64,000 nt of DNA from CADCWK01 sp035944555 (GCA_035944555.1 DASZAY010000010.1:124001-188000); one strand, 5' to 3'; shown: positions 17,136 through 26,952, counted from the first letter of the stretch. Made by a program: numbers and translations. Notes: generated from the letters alone by a model not told the origin.

Positions 17136-19334
17136 TCAGGCGGAGCCGGCCAGCAGGTAGTGCCCACCAGACTCCGCCGATCCGTCCCTGACCTCGCCGC
17201 GCTCCAGGGCATCAAGGTGACTGGCCGCCGCGGTGAGCAGATCGTGGACCACCCGATGGCCATCGGCGCGGCTCGCGTGGATGCCAGACAGCCGGAGTAA
17301 CGTACCCGCCTCGAGCACGCTGAGCAGCGTCGGGTCGAGGTCCGGGTCGTTGCGGAAAGCCCGGTCGAGGAACGCGCGCCGAATCCGGACCAGTTCGTCT
17401 CCGGCACTTCCAGCCTGCGATCGGAGCAGGACGAGGTGGCCGGCAACGTTGGCGATGTCGATGGCCGGCTCCGACATCGCCGCGTCATCGAGATCCAGGA
17501 CCGCGAGGTCGTTACCGGCGACCAGGAACTGGTCGTGGTAGGCATCCCGATGGATCGGCAGGTCCCGCCAGGGCAGCCGGGTCAGATCAATCCGGTTCAG
17601 TCGACCGAGGATGTCGGCGGCGAGCGGGACAAGCTCCGGATGAATCGCGGCCGCCTCCTCGGTCCGTCGCGGCAGCGGGCGGAACTCGGCGAGTTGATCG
17701 TGCCGGCGGCCCAGCTCGCGAGCCGAGCGATGGAACGCCGACAGCGCGTCGGCCACCTGGCGGACGAGATAGACGTCACCCGCCAGCAGGCGCTGGGTAA
17801 CCGGCTCTCCGACGACCGCGTGCTGCACGAGCAGGTTCAGGTCGGGGAGCCACCCGGCCGGACCGGGCACACTGACATCCGGACCGAACGAAGGTTCCGC
17901 GGCGATCCGGCAGAGGACGTCGTGCACCTTCGGCGCACGCTTCGACGCGAACACCTTTCCGTAGAGCCGCAACCCCTGACCACCATCGGTCCCGACCACG
18001 TCGTAGCGCAGGATGGCACGCCGGCCGGGCTTGTGCCGTTCCAGCGTGACCGCGACGACGCGCACTCCCGGCCGGCCGAGAAGCAACCGGAACCTGCTAA
18101 TCATGGCCGGTCCGTCCGTGAGTTCACCTAGCTGGGGAAGTGCCGGGTCCAGCGGGAGGGTGTTGTCTGACGCGGTTGCGGCCGGCATCGCCGCGACCAA
18201 CGGGTCTCGCCAACCAGGACCGGAGGTCATCCGGTTGCTGGCGGCAACGGGACCAGTACGACGCGGAGCATGGACAGCGCTGGCCAGCCGCGTCGCCGCG
18301 GCCAGCCGCTCGGTGGCAAGCCCGACGATGCGCCGGACCCCATCCGGCCAACCCGGCTCCAGCCGACGGAATGGCCCCGGCGCGAGGCGAACCAGCGCCG
18401 CAGCCTCGGCGAGCGCGAGCTCGCGCCCGGAGAAGCCCGTCGTCTGGAGCGTAGCCTCCGTGAACCAATCGATTGCCGTATCCAACGGCTCACCCCGTGA
18501 TGCTCCCACTCGAAGATGCGCGACCATGTTGCCCCGGTCCATCACTGGATGAGCGTGGCGGAGCTCGTCGAGGTCGATCAGTTCAACGCCACTGTCGCCG
18601 ACGAGGAGTTGGTCGTCATAGAAGTCGCCATGCGATGTCGCGAGCGCCGGTGGCAGAGCAGCCAGCCCGGCACCGAGTCCGGCGACCAGCCGATCGAGCT
18701 CAGCCCCGAGGTCCGGCACGACCGACCGCAGCAGGTTCGCCTGCCGGGCCAGCTCGTCCGCCTCATCGCCTGGCCGCCAGATCCGGAGCCCCTCCAGCGG
18801 CGCCGCCTGGAGACCCCGGAGCGCGGCGGCCGCCGGCTCCATCCAGTCCGCGTAGCCGGTGTCCGCCCGCAGGTCGGAGAGCGTCCGCCCCGGGACGGTC
18901 GCGTGACCGACGGCGCCGATGCCGGGCAACCCACACAGAACGGACGGCGTCGGGACACCGGCGGACCGAAGGCGATCGGTCTGCGCGCGGAGGTCGGCCA
19001 CTCCGTCCTGCAGGCTGACCTTGAGCCAGACGACCTCTACCGGCGCCTTTTGAGGCGACACGCGGAGCAGCGCCTTTCGGCCCGGCTTGTGGCGGACGAG
19101 TTCGGGGTCACCGACAACCTCGGTCCGTCCCCAGTCTCCACCAAGGCGCCGGAACTGCCTCGCCAGGCGGTCGGGACAGGCGGCGTCGATCAGGCCAGGC
19201 AGATCCCTGTCGACGGGCCAGGCTGGACCAGTGTCGCGAGGTCCGGCAGTTAGACCGGACCGAGCGCACCGCCAGGCAGCCCGGACTCGGCTGCGATCCG
19301 CACTAGGCGGGCGAGGCTGTCGCTGCTGGCTCAC
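17136..19334 (-). CDS. Tandem aminoglycoside-phosphotransferase-like (APH) protein, largest intact frame
   Basis: The open frame codes for 732 residues with two APH kinase domains. Each has the nucleotide-loop pattern (RHKPGRKALLRV and RHKPGRRAILRY). Catalytic loops are SHGDFYDDQLLV followed by GVELIDLDELRH in domain 1, and IHRDAYHDQFLV followed by LAVLDLDDAAMS in domain 2 (Brenner-type HxD and metal D). The first 36 or so residues of this frame are not the true N-terminus: homologous coding sequence lies in other frames at 19201-19592. Directly downstream of a glycosyltransferase gene, so the substrate may be a sugar or glycoconjugate. Whether a functional protein is made is doubtful. Confidence 0.7.
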   Translation of the reverse strand: MSQQRQPRPPSADRSRVRAAWRCARSGLTAGPRDTGPAWPVDRDLPGLIDAACPDRLARQFRRLGGDWGRTEVVGDPELVRHKPGRKALLRVSPQKAPVEVVWLKVSLQDGVADLRAQTDRLRSAGVPTPSVLCGLPGIGAVGHATVPGRTLSDLRADTGYADWMEPAAAALRGLQAAPLEGLRIWRPGDEADELARQANLLRSVVPDLGAELDRLVAGLGAGLAALPPALATSHGDFYDDQLLVGDSGVELIDLDELRHAHPVMDRGNMVAHLRVGASRGEPLDTAIDWFTEATLQTTGFSGRELALAEAAALVRLAPGPFRRLEPGWPDGVRRIVGLATERLAAATRLASAVHAPRRTGPVAASNRMTSGPGWRDPLVAAMPAATASDNTLPLDPALPQLGELTDGPAMISRFRLLLGRPGVRVVAVTLERHKPGRRAILRYDVVGTDGGQGLRLYGKVFASKRAPKVHDVLCRIAAEPSFGPDVSVPGPAGWLPDLNLLVQHAVVGEPVTQRLLAGDVYLVRQVADALSAFHRSARELGRRHDQLAEFRPLPRRTEEAAAIHPELVPLAADILGRLNRIDLTRLPWRDLPIHRDAYHDQFLVAGNDLAVLDLDDAAMSEPAIDIANVAGHLVLLRSQAGSAGDELVRIRRAFLDRAFRNDPDLDPTLLSVLEAGTLLRLSGIHASRADGHRVVHDLLTAAASHLDALERGEVRDGSAESGGHYLLAGSA

Positions 19335-19592
19335 CGGGCACCGCGACCGTCGGCATAGATGCGCGCGTGAACGGGAGCACCGACCGCGGCACCGGACGGC
19401 ATGGCGGAGGTGGCGTCATACCGGACAGGCAGGCTCGTACCGGGCGTAGGCAGGGCGGAACCCGGTCAGGATCCAGCCGCCTCCGCGGGCGGAAAGGGCG
19501 TCGCGATTCGGGCCGCCATCGTGTCACCATCGAGTGGCGTCGGGACAGCCGGCAGTGCGGGGTCGGTGAGGGGTAGCAGAATGAGTCGTCAT
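19201..19592 (-). pseudogene. Frameshifted N-terminal portion of the tandem phosphotransferase
   Basis: An ATG at 19592 has GAGGGGA eight bases upstream, 15 bases after the glycosyltransferase stop. Protein-like segments then follow in changing frames: TDPALPAVPTPLDGDTMAAR, WILTGFRPAYARYEP, PGTSLPVRYDATSAMPSGAA, VGAPVHARIYADGRGAR, a TGA, SDSLARLVRIAAESGLPGGA, a TAA, then LPDLATLVQP. This runs into the intact frame at AWPVDRDLPGL. At least three frameshifts and two in-frame stops interrupt it. The segments resemble the cap region of APH-like kinases (ARYxPGTSLxVRY). This is either true decay or local sequence error. Confidence 0.7.
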
Positions 19593-19607
19593 GGTGCGAT
19601 TCCCCTC

Positions 19608-20941
19608 TCACGCCCAGTCGACCGCGGCGGATTCGGAACGGGACATAGCGGGGATCGCCGCCGGTATTGACACGGACGAGCCGCCGGGAGCGGCGACCGG
19701 CAGGCGGGTGACCGCGCCGAACCGCCTGTCGACCGGTGGCGCGGCCGGGTCGTCGGACAGCGCTTCGAGGAAGCCGGACAGCCCGGTCATCGGGAGGGCT
19801 GCCATCTGGTCCCGCCGGTAGAGCAGCGACCGGATCGCGGCGCGCATCGCGTCGGCGGACAGGTCGTACGGGTTGAGCATGGCGACGGCGCCCCGCTCGC
19901 TCAGGAGGTTGGCGCGGATGAGCTGTTCCCGCCGCGGGTGGACCCGCGGCACGATCAGGGCGGGCACGCGGGCCGAGAGGATCTCGCCGACCGAGTTGTA
20001 GCCACCCATCGAAACCACCGCGTCGGCGGCCTCGAACAACCCCATCATGTCGTCGGACGAGTCCAGCAGTTGGACGCCCGGGATCCCGCTGGCGGCCTGG
20101 CGCATCGCGAGCCGATCGGCCTCGGACATCAGCGGGCCGCCGACCAGCACGGTGTCGTAGGTGCCGCTCGCGAACCGGGCAGCGCCCACGGCGGCATCGA
20201 CACCGCGTGGCCGTCCTTGCCTCCACCCGCCGTGACGACCACCATCCGGTCGGACACCAGCGGCAGACGGGCACGGACACTGGCCCGGTCGTCGCGGGAC
20301 GGCTGGCGGCGCAGGTAGCCGACGAAGCGGGTCCGGTTGGCGGCGCGGGCGGACATCCCGTAGGCGCGGCTGATGTCGTTCATCGACGCCATGCCGTAGA
20401 CGATGATCTGGTCGTAGACCTCGTCCAGGAGCTGGGACGTCCCGTCCTTCTCCCAGGTCCGGCGGATTGCGGCCGGATCGTCGATGACGTCGCGCAGGCC
20501 CAGCACGAGACGGGTATCCGGGAAGGACTGCTTGAAATGGCAGAGCGTGGCCAGTGCCTCACCGTTGTACCCGCCCGGCGCATGGTCGATGACGAGGTAG
20601 TCGGGCCGGAAGCGATGGGCGGCACTGAGGAGGATGTCGCTGCGCATGTCGCGGACCGCGGCGAGGGTGCACGACAGGCTATGGGGCTCGTACGCCCCGC
20701 GGTCGTCCTTGGTCACCGAGGGAAGCTTGATGCAGTCGGTGTTGTGCGGCAGCTGGAACCCGTGGGCGACCGGGGAGCCGGTGACGATGAGCTGGGAGAC
20801 GCCTGGGACGTGCTCATGCAGGTGCCCGGCGAGGGTCAGCGTGCGGCGGATATGGCCCAGCCCGAACGTGTCGTGGCAGTAGTAGAGGACCCGCGCCCCG
20901 CTCTGGATCGGTGTCGCCGAACCCGGCAATGTCCCCATCAT
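19608..20941 (-). pseudogene. Predicted glycosyltransferase (MurG/GT28-like) split by a frameshift
   Basis: The first part starts at ATG 20941 (SGARVLYYCHDTFGLGHIRR, then TLTLAGHLHEH) and runs to about 20195 at VVVTAGGGKDGHAV. The frame then shifts: the continuation DAAVGAARFASG, GTYDTVLVGGPLMSEADRLA, and the donor-site segment FEAADAVVSMGGYNSVGEIL lie in another frame ending at 19608. The two parts together match a full GT-B glycosyltransferase of about 440 residues. First gene of an operon with the tandem phosphotransferase, which is also disrupted. Without the shift it would be a cytoplasmic enzyme using a nucleotide-sugar donor. Confidence 0.78.
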
Positions 20942-21264
20942 GTTCAACCCCGTCGATGCGTGTGATGAATCGGCGGTGCCGGCGGAACGAGGTGATCGTC
21001 CAGCCGGACTCCGCTCTTCTCTGCTGCAGTAGAGTCGGGTCGGGTCGCGGTGATACAGGTTTGACCACAATCGGGGAAACGTCCGTATCGTCCACGTCGT
21101 TGCGAGCACGGGGCCTTCATCTGAGGTGGCACGAACCGGAGCGTCCCGGATAGGCCGCGTCGTCGTGTGTGACGCAGTGCGTGCTGGTGCTCCGCGGCAG
21201 GGAATCCGTCTGCTAGGCTGCCGCGCAGCCCGACCCGTCGATTGCCGCCACCAGGAGCCCGCCG
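20942..21264. other. Divergent intergenic region
   Basis: 323 bases between the glycosyltransferase and serine hydrolase starts. TTGACC near 21060 could be a -35 element for the rightward gene, but no convincing -10 follows at normal spacing. No hairpin or repeat stands out. Confidence 0.4.
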
Positions 21265-22224
21265 ATGACCGCTGACCAGGCCAGCCGCTCCCCCGCTCCC
21301 GCCTCCATCCCGCCCGCCGTCGCCATTCCGGGCGAAGACTTCGAGGCGGCGATGACCCGCCTGACCGCCGGGCTGTCCGGCCCGGTCGGCGTCGCCATCC
21401 GCGACCTGACGGGTGAGCGAACGCTCGAATGGAACGCCGACGAGCCGTTCCCGACGGCCTCGACCCTCAAGGTGCCGCTGCTCTACGAGACCTACCGGCA
21501 GGCCGAGGCGGGCCGGATCGACCTGGCCGAACGCCTGACCCTGCGCCACGACGACCGCGTCCCCGGCTCGGGCGTGCTCCAGCACCTCGACGACGGGATT
21601 GGCCCGACGGTCCGCGACTTGGCGGAACTGATGATCATCGTCTCGGACAACTGGGCGACGGACATCCTGTTCGAGCGGCTGGGGCGGGACCGGATCGCGG
21701 CGATGCTGGCCGAGGCCGGGATGACCGGTACCTACCTGCCGATGACGATCCGCGAGCTGTTCATCTCCCTGGTCGGTGGCGACCCGGCCGACCCGGCCCT
21801 GACCTACGACGAGCTCCGCCGGCGTTTGAAGGACAACGAGCCCACCGCTGACAGCGCCGGCGTGGCGCTGGACAGCCGGAACGACATCTCGACCCCGGCC
21901 GACATGGTGCGCCTGCTGGCCCACATCAGTGAAGGCACCGGCATCTCGGCAGCGAGCCGGGACGCGATCTTGGCGACCCTGCGCCACCAGAACTTCACGT
22001 CGATCATCCCGTTCCGGCTGCCGACTGACCGGAAGATCGAGGTGGCGCACAAGACCGGCAGCCTCAAGGGCGTGCGGAACGACGTCGGCATCGTGACGGC
22101 GCCGGGGGTGAGCTACGCCATCGCGCTGATGAGCCGGGGGCAGGACGACATCCCGGAGGTCTACGACCGTCTGTCGCGCATCTCCCGCTGGGCCTGGGAC
22201 ACGCTCTCGGTCGAGGCATCCTGA
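21265..22224 (+). CDS. Serine hydrolase of the class A beta-lactamase family
   Basis: 319 residues. All three penicillin-recognising motifs are present: STLK (nucleophile Ser66, Lys69) in PFPTASTLKVPLLYE, SDN at 127-129 (IIVSDNWATDILF), and HKTGS near the C-terminus (VAHKTGSLKGVRNDVG). I see no clear counterpart of the class A Glu166 general base and no signal peptide, only an Ala/Pro-rich start. It could therefore be a beta-lactamase-related hydrolase acting in the cytoplasm, or one exported by a route I cannot recognise. ATG 21265 has GGAG upstream. Stands alone. Confidence 0.85.
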   Translation: MTADQASRSPAPASIPPAVAIPGEDFEAAMTRLTAGLSGPVGVAIRDLTGERTLEWNADEPFPTASTLKVPLLYETYRQAEAGRIDLAERLTLRHDDRVPGSGVLQHLDDGIGPTVRDLAELMIIVSDNWATDILFERLGRDRIAAMLAEAGMTGTYLPMTIRELFISLVGGDPADPALTYDELRRRLKDNEPTADSAGVALDSRNDISTPADMVRLLAHISEGTGISAASRDAILATLRHQNFTSIIPFRLPTDRKIEVAHKTGSLKGVRNDVGIVTAPGVSYAIALMSRGQDDIPEVYDRLSRISRWAWDTLSVEAS

Positions 22225-22328
22225 CCGATCCGGTCCCTTCCCGGTGGGAACGTCCCGGCGGCCGGGAACGTCGGTCAGGCACGGCGCCGAACGGATCGGC
22301 GCGATGCCACAGGGGATTCCGCGGGACG

Positions 22329-22814
22329 ATGTCATTCTGGGCAGTACTGACGATCGTCGTGTCTGCGGCAGGTGGCGGCTGGTTGATCGTGGCCGGGCTT
22401 AGGCTGATCGGCGAGTACCGGGCGAGCCGGACCTGGCGAGTCGTCCAGGGCGAGGTGTCCGATTTCGGGATTCAGTCCTGGACCCCGGGATCCTTCCCGG
22501 CGAGGACCGGGTACGGCCTCGTCGTCCGGTACGACTACTGGGTCGACGGCCACCACCACGTCGGCTACCGTCACCACTTCACCATCTGGCGCCTTGGCGG
22601 TGGGTACACCCGGGATATCGCCGACGACATGATCGCGCCGTACCGGACGAACCGGGATGTCCAGGTCTACGTGGACCCGGACCGGCCCTGGCGCGCCGTG
22701 CTGGATCGCCGTCTGGATCACGCCGCGGTCGGCGTCTGTCTGACCTGCGGGCCGCTGTTCGTCCTCACGGCAATCACGCTGATCCTTGATCTGGTTGGCG
22801 TGGTCAGCATCTGA
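22329..22814 (+). CDS. DUF3592-type membrane protein
   Basis: 161 residues. Membrane segments at about 5-28 and 135-158 flank a soluble loop. The loop has the DUF3592 pattern: WRVVQGEV, then VRYDYWVDG and YRTNRDVQVYVDPDRPWRAVL. Family function unknown. Ends 61 bases before the tRNA gene. Confidence 0.75.
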   Translation: MSFWAVLTIVVSAAGGGWLIVAGLRLIGEYRASRTWRVVQGEVSDFGIQSWTPGSFPARTGYGLVVRYDYWVDGHHHVGYRHHFTIWRLGGGYTRDIADDMIAPYRTNRDVQVYVDPDRPWRAVLDRRLDHAAVGVCLTCGPLFVLTAITLILDLVGVVSI

Positions 22815-22875
22815 ATCCCGCCAGCCGTTGCCGGGGTGTCATCGATGGACGGACTGGTGTACACTGTGCCGCGAC

Positions 22876-22951
22876 GCGCCCGTAGCTCAGCGGATAGAGC
22901 GCTTGCCTCCGGAGCAAGAGGCCAGAGGTTCGAGTCCTCTCGGGCGTACCA
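22876..22951 (+). tRNA. tRNA-Arg (anticodon CCG)
   Basis: A complete 76-base cloverleaf with encoded CCA. The acceptor stem pairs GCGCCCG with CGGGCGT (a G-U at position 1-72), D arm GCTC-GAGC, anticodon arm CTTGC-CTCCGGA-GCAAG, T arm AGAGG-TTCGAGT-CCTCT. Anticodon CCG reads CGG. A strong terminator follows. The 3' half is copied with 4 changes at 26953-26995. Confidence 0.96.
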
Positions 22952-22983
22952 CAAGAGACCGCTTCCTGGAGCGGCAGTTGATC

Positions 22984-23023
22984 AAAGAGCGGCCACCCAG
23001 AATTGGGTGGCCGCTCTTTTTAT
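22984..23023 (+). terminator. Terminator of the tRNA-Arg transcript
   Basis: A 15-bp perfect stem, AAAGAGCGGCCACCC with its complement (22984-22998 and 23005-23019), a six-base AGAATT loop and a following run of T, 33 bases after the tRNA. Confidence 0.92.
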
Positions 23024-23541
23024 TCTGGCTCTTGTCACGCAAGCTGATCCCCACCTGAATGCCCTTTATGCAGCCGCGTCTATCGGGGCGCCGTCGCCGC
23101 AGATGCGTACTGTCAGGGGTATCGGGCCGAAGGGTAACTACCTTCTCCCTTGATCATCACTTGGCCGCCGCACTCTCCGATCCGGCCCTGCCGATCTCGA
23201 TCGCTCCCGAGCCGCAGCGCTCGTCTCCCGGTGCCTGCTGACAGGAGGTGCCATAGACGCCCCCAATTCCGCTCTCGAGGCTACAGCCAGGGCTGGTTAT
23301 CTGCGTGTCGCCGAGCCGTCGGGCGGCACCGGGGCGAAGGCGCCGTGAGGACCGGAACGGCGTGGAGCGGCAAGGGCACCAGCCCCATACGAGTGCCGAC
23401 TCCTCCGGGTGTGCCTCTGAACCAGGGACAGCCCGGGAGTTGCCTCCCGGGCTGTCCGATTGTCGTTCCGTCCATGGAGTCGGGCTGATCACCAGCCAGC
23501 TGGCTGAGCGTGGCTTTGGCCCAGCAAGCCCAATCGAACCG
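23024..23541. other. Non-coding stretch with one strong hairpin
   Basis: About 520 bases in which no frame looks like protein. At 23426-23457 there is a perfect 14-bp stem (GGACAGCCCGGGAG and its complement, TTGC loop) followed by GATTGTCG. It is plausibly a terminator for the leftward gene at 23542-24150. It lies just inside the tRNA-Arg end of a possible island. Confidence 0.5.
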
Positions 23542-24150
23542 TCATGGGATTGGGCAGATCGGAAAGCGGCAGGGCGGGTTCGATGGTGAAGGTCCGGAAC
23601 CGCCGACCGGGAATCCCAGCGAAGTGATCGTCATCCGGACGCCCGTCGCTGGCGCCATCAGGCTACTTCCGTAGCGGAAGGGCGTGACAACTTCAGTGAC
23701 CGCGTGCGTCGTATCACGGTACGTCAGCGTCGTCTCCGGCGACCCATCGGTCAACGTCTGGCCATCCGCACTTACTTCCAGATGCGTATGGACCGTCAGC
23801 GTTCCGGAATACGTCCCATCCTGGTCAGTCACTGTATGAACAACGGTCGCATGTGCGGTGCGATCACCAGTGATCGCCCAAACGCCGATTCCGGCGCCGA
23901 GGACCGAAGGGCTGCCTGCGCCAGCGCTGGCGATTGGTGCGCCCGCGACGACCGTAAGGTCCGGAGCGAAGGTGTAGGTCGAGGCGCCAAGCACAGTCAT
24001 CGTCATCCAGGTCCCTACCAATGGATGATGCTCCAGTGGCGCTGACGTCCGATCGGACGTCGCAGTGGATCCTGATGCAACGAGGCGGACGGCGCCGATG
24101 AGACCGCCTACCGTGGCGAGGACCAAGAGCAGGACTCTGACACTACGCAT
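23542..24150 (-). CDS. Secreted or membrane-anchored protein of unknown function
   Basis: 202 residues; ATG 24150 with AAGGAAGGGAACCCC upstream. An N-terminal hydrophobic segment (VRVLLLVLATVGGLIGAVRL) is a signal peptide or anchor. The mature part looks like a beta-rich lipocalin- or META-like domain: HHPLVGTWMTMTVL, then GIGVWAITGDRTAHATVVHT and DGTYSGTLTVHTHLEVSADG. Such domains occur in several copies in related genomes by my recollection, but the function is unknown. The C-terminus is Pro-rich. Divergent from the XRE-AAA-TPR regulator. Confidence 0.7.
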   Translation of the reverse strand: MRSVRVLLLVLATVGGLIGAVRLVASGSTATSDRTSAPLEHHPLVGTWMTMTVLGASTYTFAPDLTVVAGAPIASAGAGSPSVLGAGIGVWAITGDRTAHATVVHTVTDQDGTYSGTLTVHTHLEVSADGQTLTDGSPETTLTYRDTTHAVTEVVTPFRYGSSLMAPATGVRMTITSLGFPVGGSGPSPSNPPCRFPICPIP

Positions 24151-24354
24151 GGGGTTCCCTTCCTTATGTCCGCCTTCATCGGCGGCGATCCGGGGTGCTT
24201 CCCCCTAGAGCAACCATGCGCTTCGCGAGGTCCTGTCACCACACACACCACCCTCACGTTGCTCACACACCTGATTGGCGAGACATGTATGTAGGCCAGG
24301 CGACAACCGGGTATATCCTGAGGTATGGAACAGAGTGGTACGAAGGGGACCACC

Positions 24355-26754
24355 ATGGACAGCCCCACTGAACATGAAGGTAAGGTGAACTCTTCCCGCT
24401 TCGGCTCCTGGCTCCGGCGGGCTCGTCTACGTGCTGGGCTTACACAGCAGGAGCTGGCCGAGCGTGCCGGGCTGTCCACGAACGCGATCAGCGCGCTGGA
24501 GCGCGGCGACCGCCGCCATCCCTATCCGGCGACCGTCCGAGCGATCGCCGCTGCCCTCGGACTTTCTGCGTCCGAGCAGGTCGCAATGGCGGCCACGCTT
24601 TCCACATCCGCCACCTCTTCCGATGAGACCGCCGTTTGCGCCAGTCTCACGACTCCCCTGTCATCCCTGATTGGCCGGGATGAAGAGGTCATGTCGCTCC
24701 GCGACCTTCTAAGTCGGCCTGATGTGCGGCTCGTGACGCTGACCGGATCAGGGGGGATCGGCAAGTCGCGCCTGGCACTCGCCGCCGCCAGGGTCAGTGC
24801 CCCCGACTTCGCGGACGGCGCCCTGTTCGTCGCGCTTGCTCCCGTCCGGGACCCGGCGCTCGTCCTTCCTGCCATCGCCCGGGTGCTCGGGATCCAGGAG
24901 AGCAAGCAGGATCCCCTGATCGATCAGGTGATCCTGGCTCTGCAGCCGAGACATCTGCTCCTCGTGATCGACAACATGGAGCAGGTGATCGATGCAGCCC
25001 CGCTGCTGGCGGAGCTTCTGGCAGCGTGTCCACATCTGACCATCCTCGCGACGCGCCGGAGGGTGCTTCGGCTCTCCGGGGAGCGCGACGTCCCAGTCCC
25101 GGCCCTGGAGGTACCCAGAGCCGGGGACAAGCTGGCCCTGGATGCCCTTGGGCTTGTCCCATCCGTGCATCTCTTTGTGGAGCGTGCGCGGGGACTTGTC
25201 CCGGACTTTGAGCTCAGTGGCAGCAATGCCGGCACGATCGCCGCCATCTGTCGCCGACTGCAGGGCGTCCCGCTAGCGATCGAGTTGGCAGCGGCGCGGT
25301 CCAATCTGCTCTCTCCCGCCCAGTTGTTGACTCGGCTGGAACAACCACTGAACCTGCTTACGGTGGCCGCACGGGATACTCCGGCCCGACACCACACGAT
25401 GCGCGACGTGATCGCCTGGAGCTACGACCTGCTCAGCGCAGAAGATCGGGCCCTTTTCCGACGACTCTCCGTACTCGTGGGCAGCTTCTCCCTGGAAGCC
25501 GCCGAAACGATCGGTGCAGCGGGAGGAGAGCCAGTCCCTGATGTCCTCGCAGGTCTCGGCACGCTCGTCGATGCCAGCTTGATCAAGCGGATCGAAGCCC
25601 GTAGTGGCGCACGAATGGAGATGCTCCAGATCGTCCGTGAGTACGGGCTGGAGCGCCTGGTCGAGAGCGGGGAGGAAGTCGCGGTCCGAAGGCCACATGC
25701 CAGCTACGTCCTTGACCAGGCCAGGCAGGCCGATCAGGGATGGACGGGTGAGGAGGGAGGGGTCTGGCTCGCCCGCCTGTCGAACGACCTGGACAACACA
25801 CGAGCTGCCCTCGACTGGCTCTGGTCGAGCGACCAGTACGCAAGCGGACTGGAGCTCGGTTCGGCGATGTTCAGGTTCTGGGAACGGACCTTTCTCTGGC
25901 GTGAAGGACGCGACTGGCTGGAGCGGTTCCTGGAACACGAGGAAACAGCGTCGCCGGATGTCCGGATGAACGCACTCCACGGGGCCGGATGGCTCACGCT
26001 ACGTCTCGGTGACTTCGACCGGGCTAGGGCCCTCGCCCATGAGAGCCTGGCGGTCGGTCGGGAGCATGGTCTAGGGCTTGGTCCGGAGGCATTGTTCTTC
26101 CTCCTCGCCGGGGCGGTGGCTGATGAGCGAGGTGATCATCACACCGCCGAAGCGCATTTCAAGGACATGCTCAGGACGACCCGCGAACTGGGACTCACCT
26201 GTGCCACCTGCGCGGCCTTGAGCAACCTTGGAACGAATGCTGAACGGGTCGGAGACTTCGCGTCGGCGCGTACCTGGTATCAGCAAGCCGTAGCATTCCA
26301 GCGCGAACACCATCTTTGGCTCCCCTTCGACGCTGTCCTGCCATCGCTTGCGTTAGTCCACATGCAGTTAGGGGAACGTAATGAGGCAGCCCGATGTCTC
26401 ACGGAATATCTGGAGCTGATTTGTCACCTTGATGTCGACCCTGCCGGGGATGTGCTGGTCTTCCTTGCCATCGCCTTTGAGCAATGGCTGCTCGCCGCAC
26501 AGTTGATTGGATTCGCGATAGAACACGCTGCCGCTCAGCAGCGTGATCCGTTCTGGGTGACTGCCGACAGTGACACAGTTGACCGGGAGCTTCTGCGCGT
26601 GAAAGACCAGCTCGGCGATAGCGAGTTCGCTGTGGCGGTTGAGAAGGGTCGTCGACTGACGAGGCAGCAGGTCATAGAAACCGCCAGGCTCCTCGTGCAT
26701 GACACCCACCTGGAGCAGCTAGACACGGAACCCGACTTTCGGCCAAGCTTCTAG
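24355..26754 (+). CDS. XRE-HTH / NB-ARC-like ATPase / TPR transcriptional regulator
   Basis: 799 residues from ATG 24355 (AGGGGA five bases upstream; ATG 24325 lacks a spaced site). Residues 13-75 are an XRE helix-turn-helix (LTQQELAERAGLSTNAISAL). A signal-transduction ATPase follows with Walker A GSGGIGKSR (131-139), Walker B LLLVIDNMEQV (about 205-215) and VPLAIELAAAR as the GLPL-like motif. A winged helix around 340-430 (YDLLSAEDRALFRRLSVLVG) precedes about 350 residues of TPR-like repeats. These STAND regulators switch on ligand and ATP; the signal and targets are unknown. No partner gene lies alongside. Confidence 0.9.
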   Translation: MDSPTEHEGKVNSSRFGSWLRRARLRAGLTQQELAERAGLSTNAISALERGDRRHPYPATVRAIAAALGLSASEQVAMAATLSTSATSSDETAVCASLTTPLSSLIGRDEEVMSLRDLLSRPDVRLVTLTGSGGIGKSRLALAAARVSAPDFADGALFVALAPVRDPALVLPAIARVLGIQESKQDPLIDQVILALQPRHLLLVIDNMEQVIDAAPLLAELLAACPHLTILATRRRVLRLSGERDVPVPALEVPRAGDKLALDALGLVPSVHLFVERARGLVPDFELSGSNAGTIAAICRRLQGVPLAIELAAARSNLLSPAQLLTRLEQPLNLLTVAARDTPARHHTMRDVIAWSYDLLSAEDRALFRRLSVLVGSFSLEAAETIGAAGGEPVPDVLAGLGTLVDASLIKRIEARSGARMEMLQIVREYGLERLVESGEEVAVRRPHASYVLDQARQADQGWTGEEGGVWLARLSNDLDNTRAALDWLWSSDQYASGLELGSAMFRFWERTFLWREGRDWLERFLEHEETASPDVRMNALHGAGWLTLRLGDFDRARALAHESLAVGREHGLGLGPEALFFLLAGAVADERGDHHTAEAHFKDMLRTTRELGLTCATCAALSNLGTNAERVGDFASARTWYQQAVAFQREHHLWLPFDAVLPSLALVHMQLGERNEAARCLTEYLELICHLDVDPAGDVLVFLAIAFEQWLLAAQLIGFAIEHAAAQQRDPFWVTADSDTVDRELLRVKDQLGDSEFAVAVEKGRRLTRQQVIETARLLVHDTHLEQLDTEPDFRPSF

Positions 26755-26952
26755 GCAATGAACGGGACGCGCAGCCATGGTTCGACGCTCGGGGCCTGAC
26801 CAGAAACGACGAACGATCGGGATAGAAGCCGGCAGAGCCCATTGGTCCGCCACAATGGCGCCAGACACTGGATGGGCTCCGAAGCGAACCTTTCCATTAA
26901 GTCAGGTCATGTGGCTCGTGCCCCCAGATCGCCAGGCAACCGAAAGGTACTT

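Noticed and set aside
20944..22335. 463-codon open frame on the minus strand opposite the serine hydrolase
   Set aside because: Antisense to a gene with all three active-site motifs; no ribosome site or protein-like pattern.
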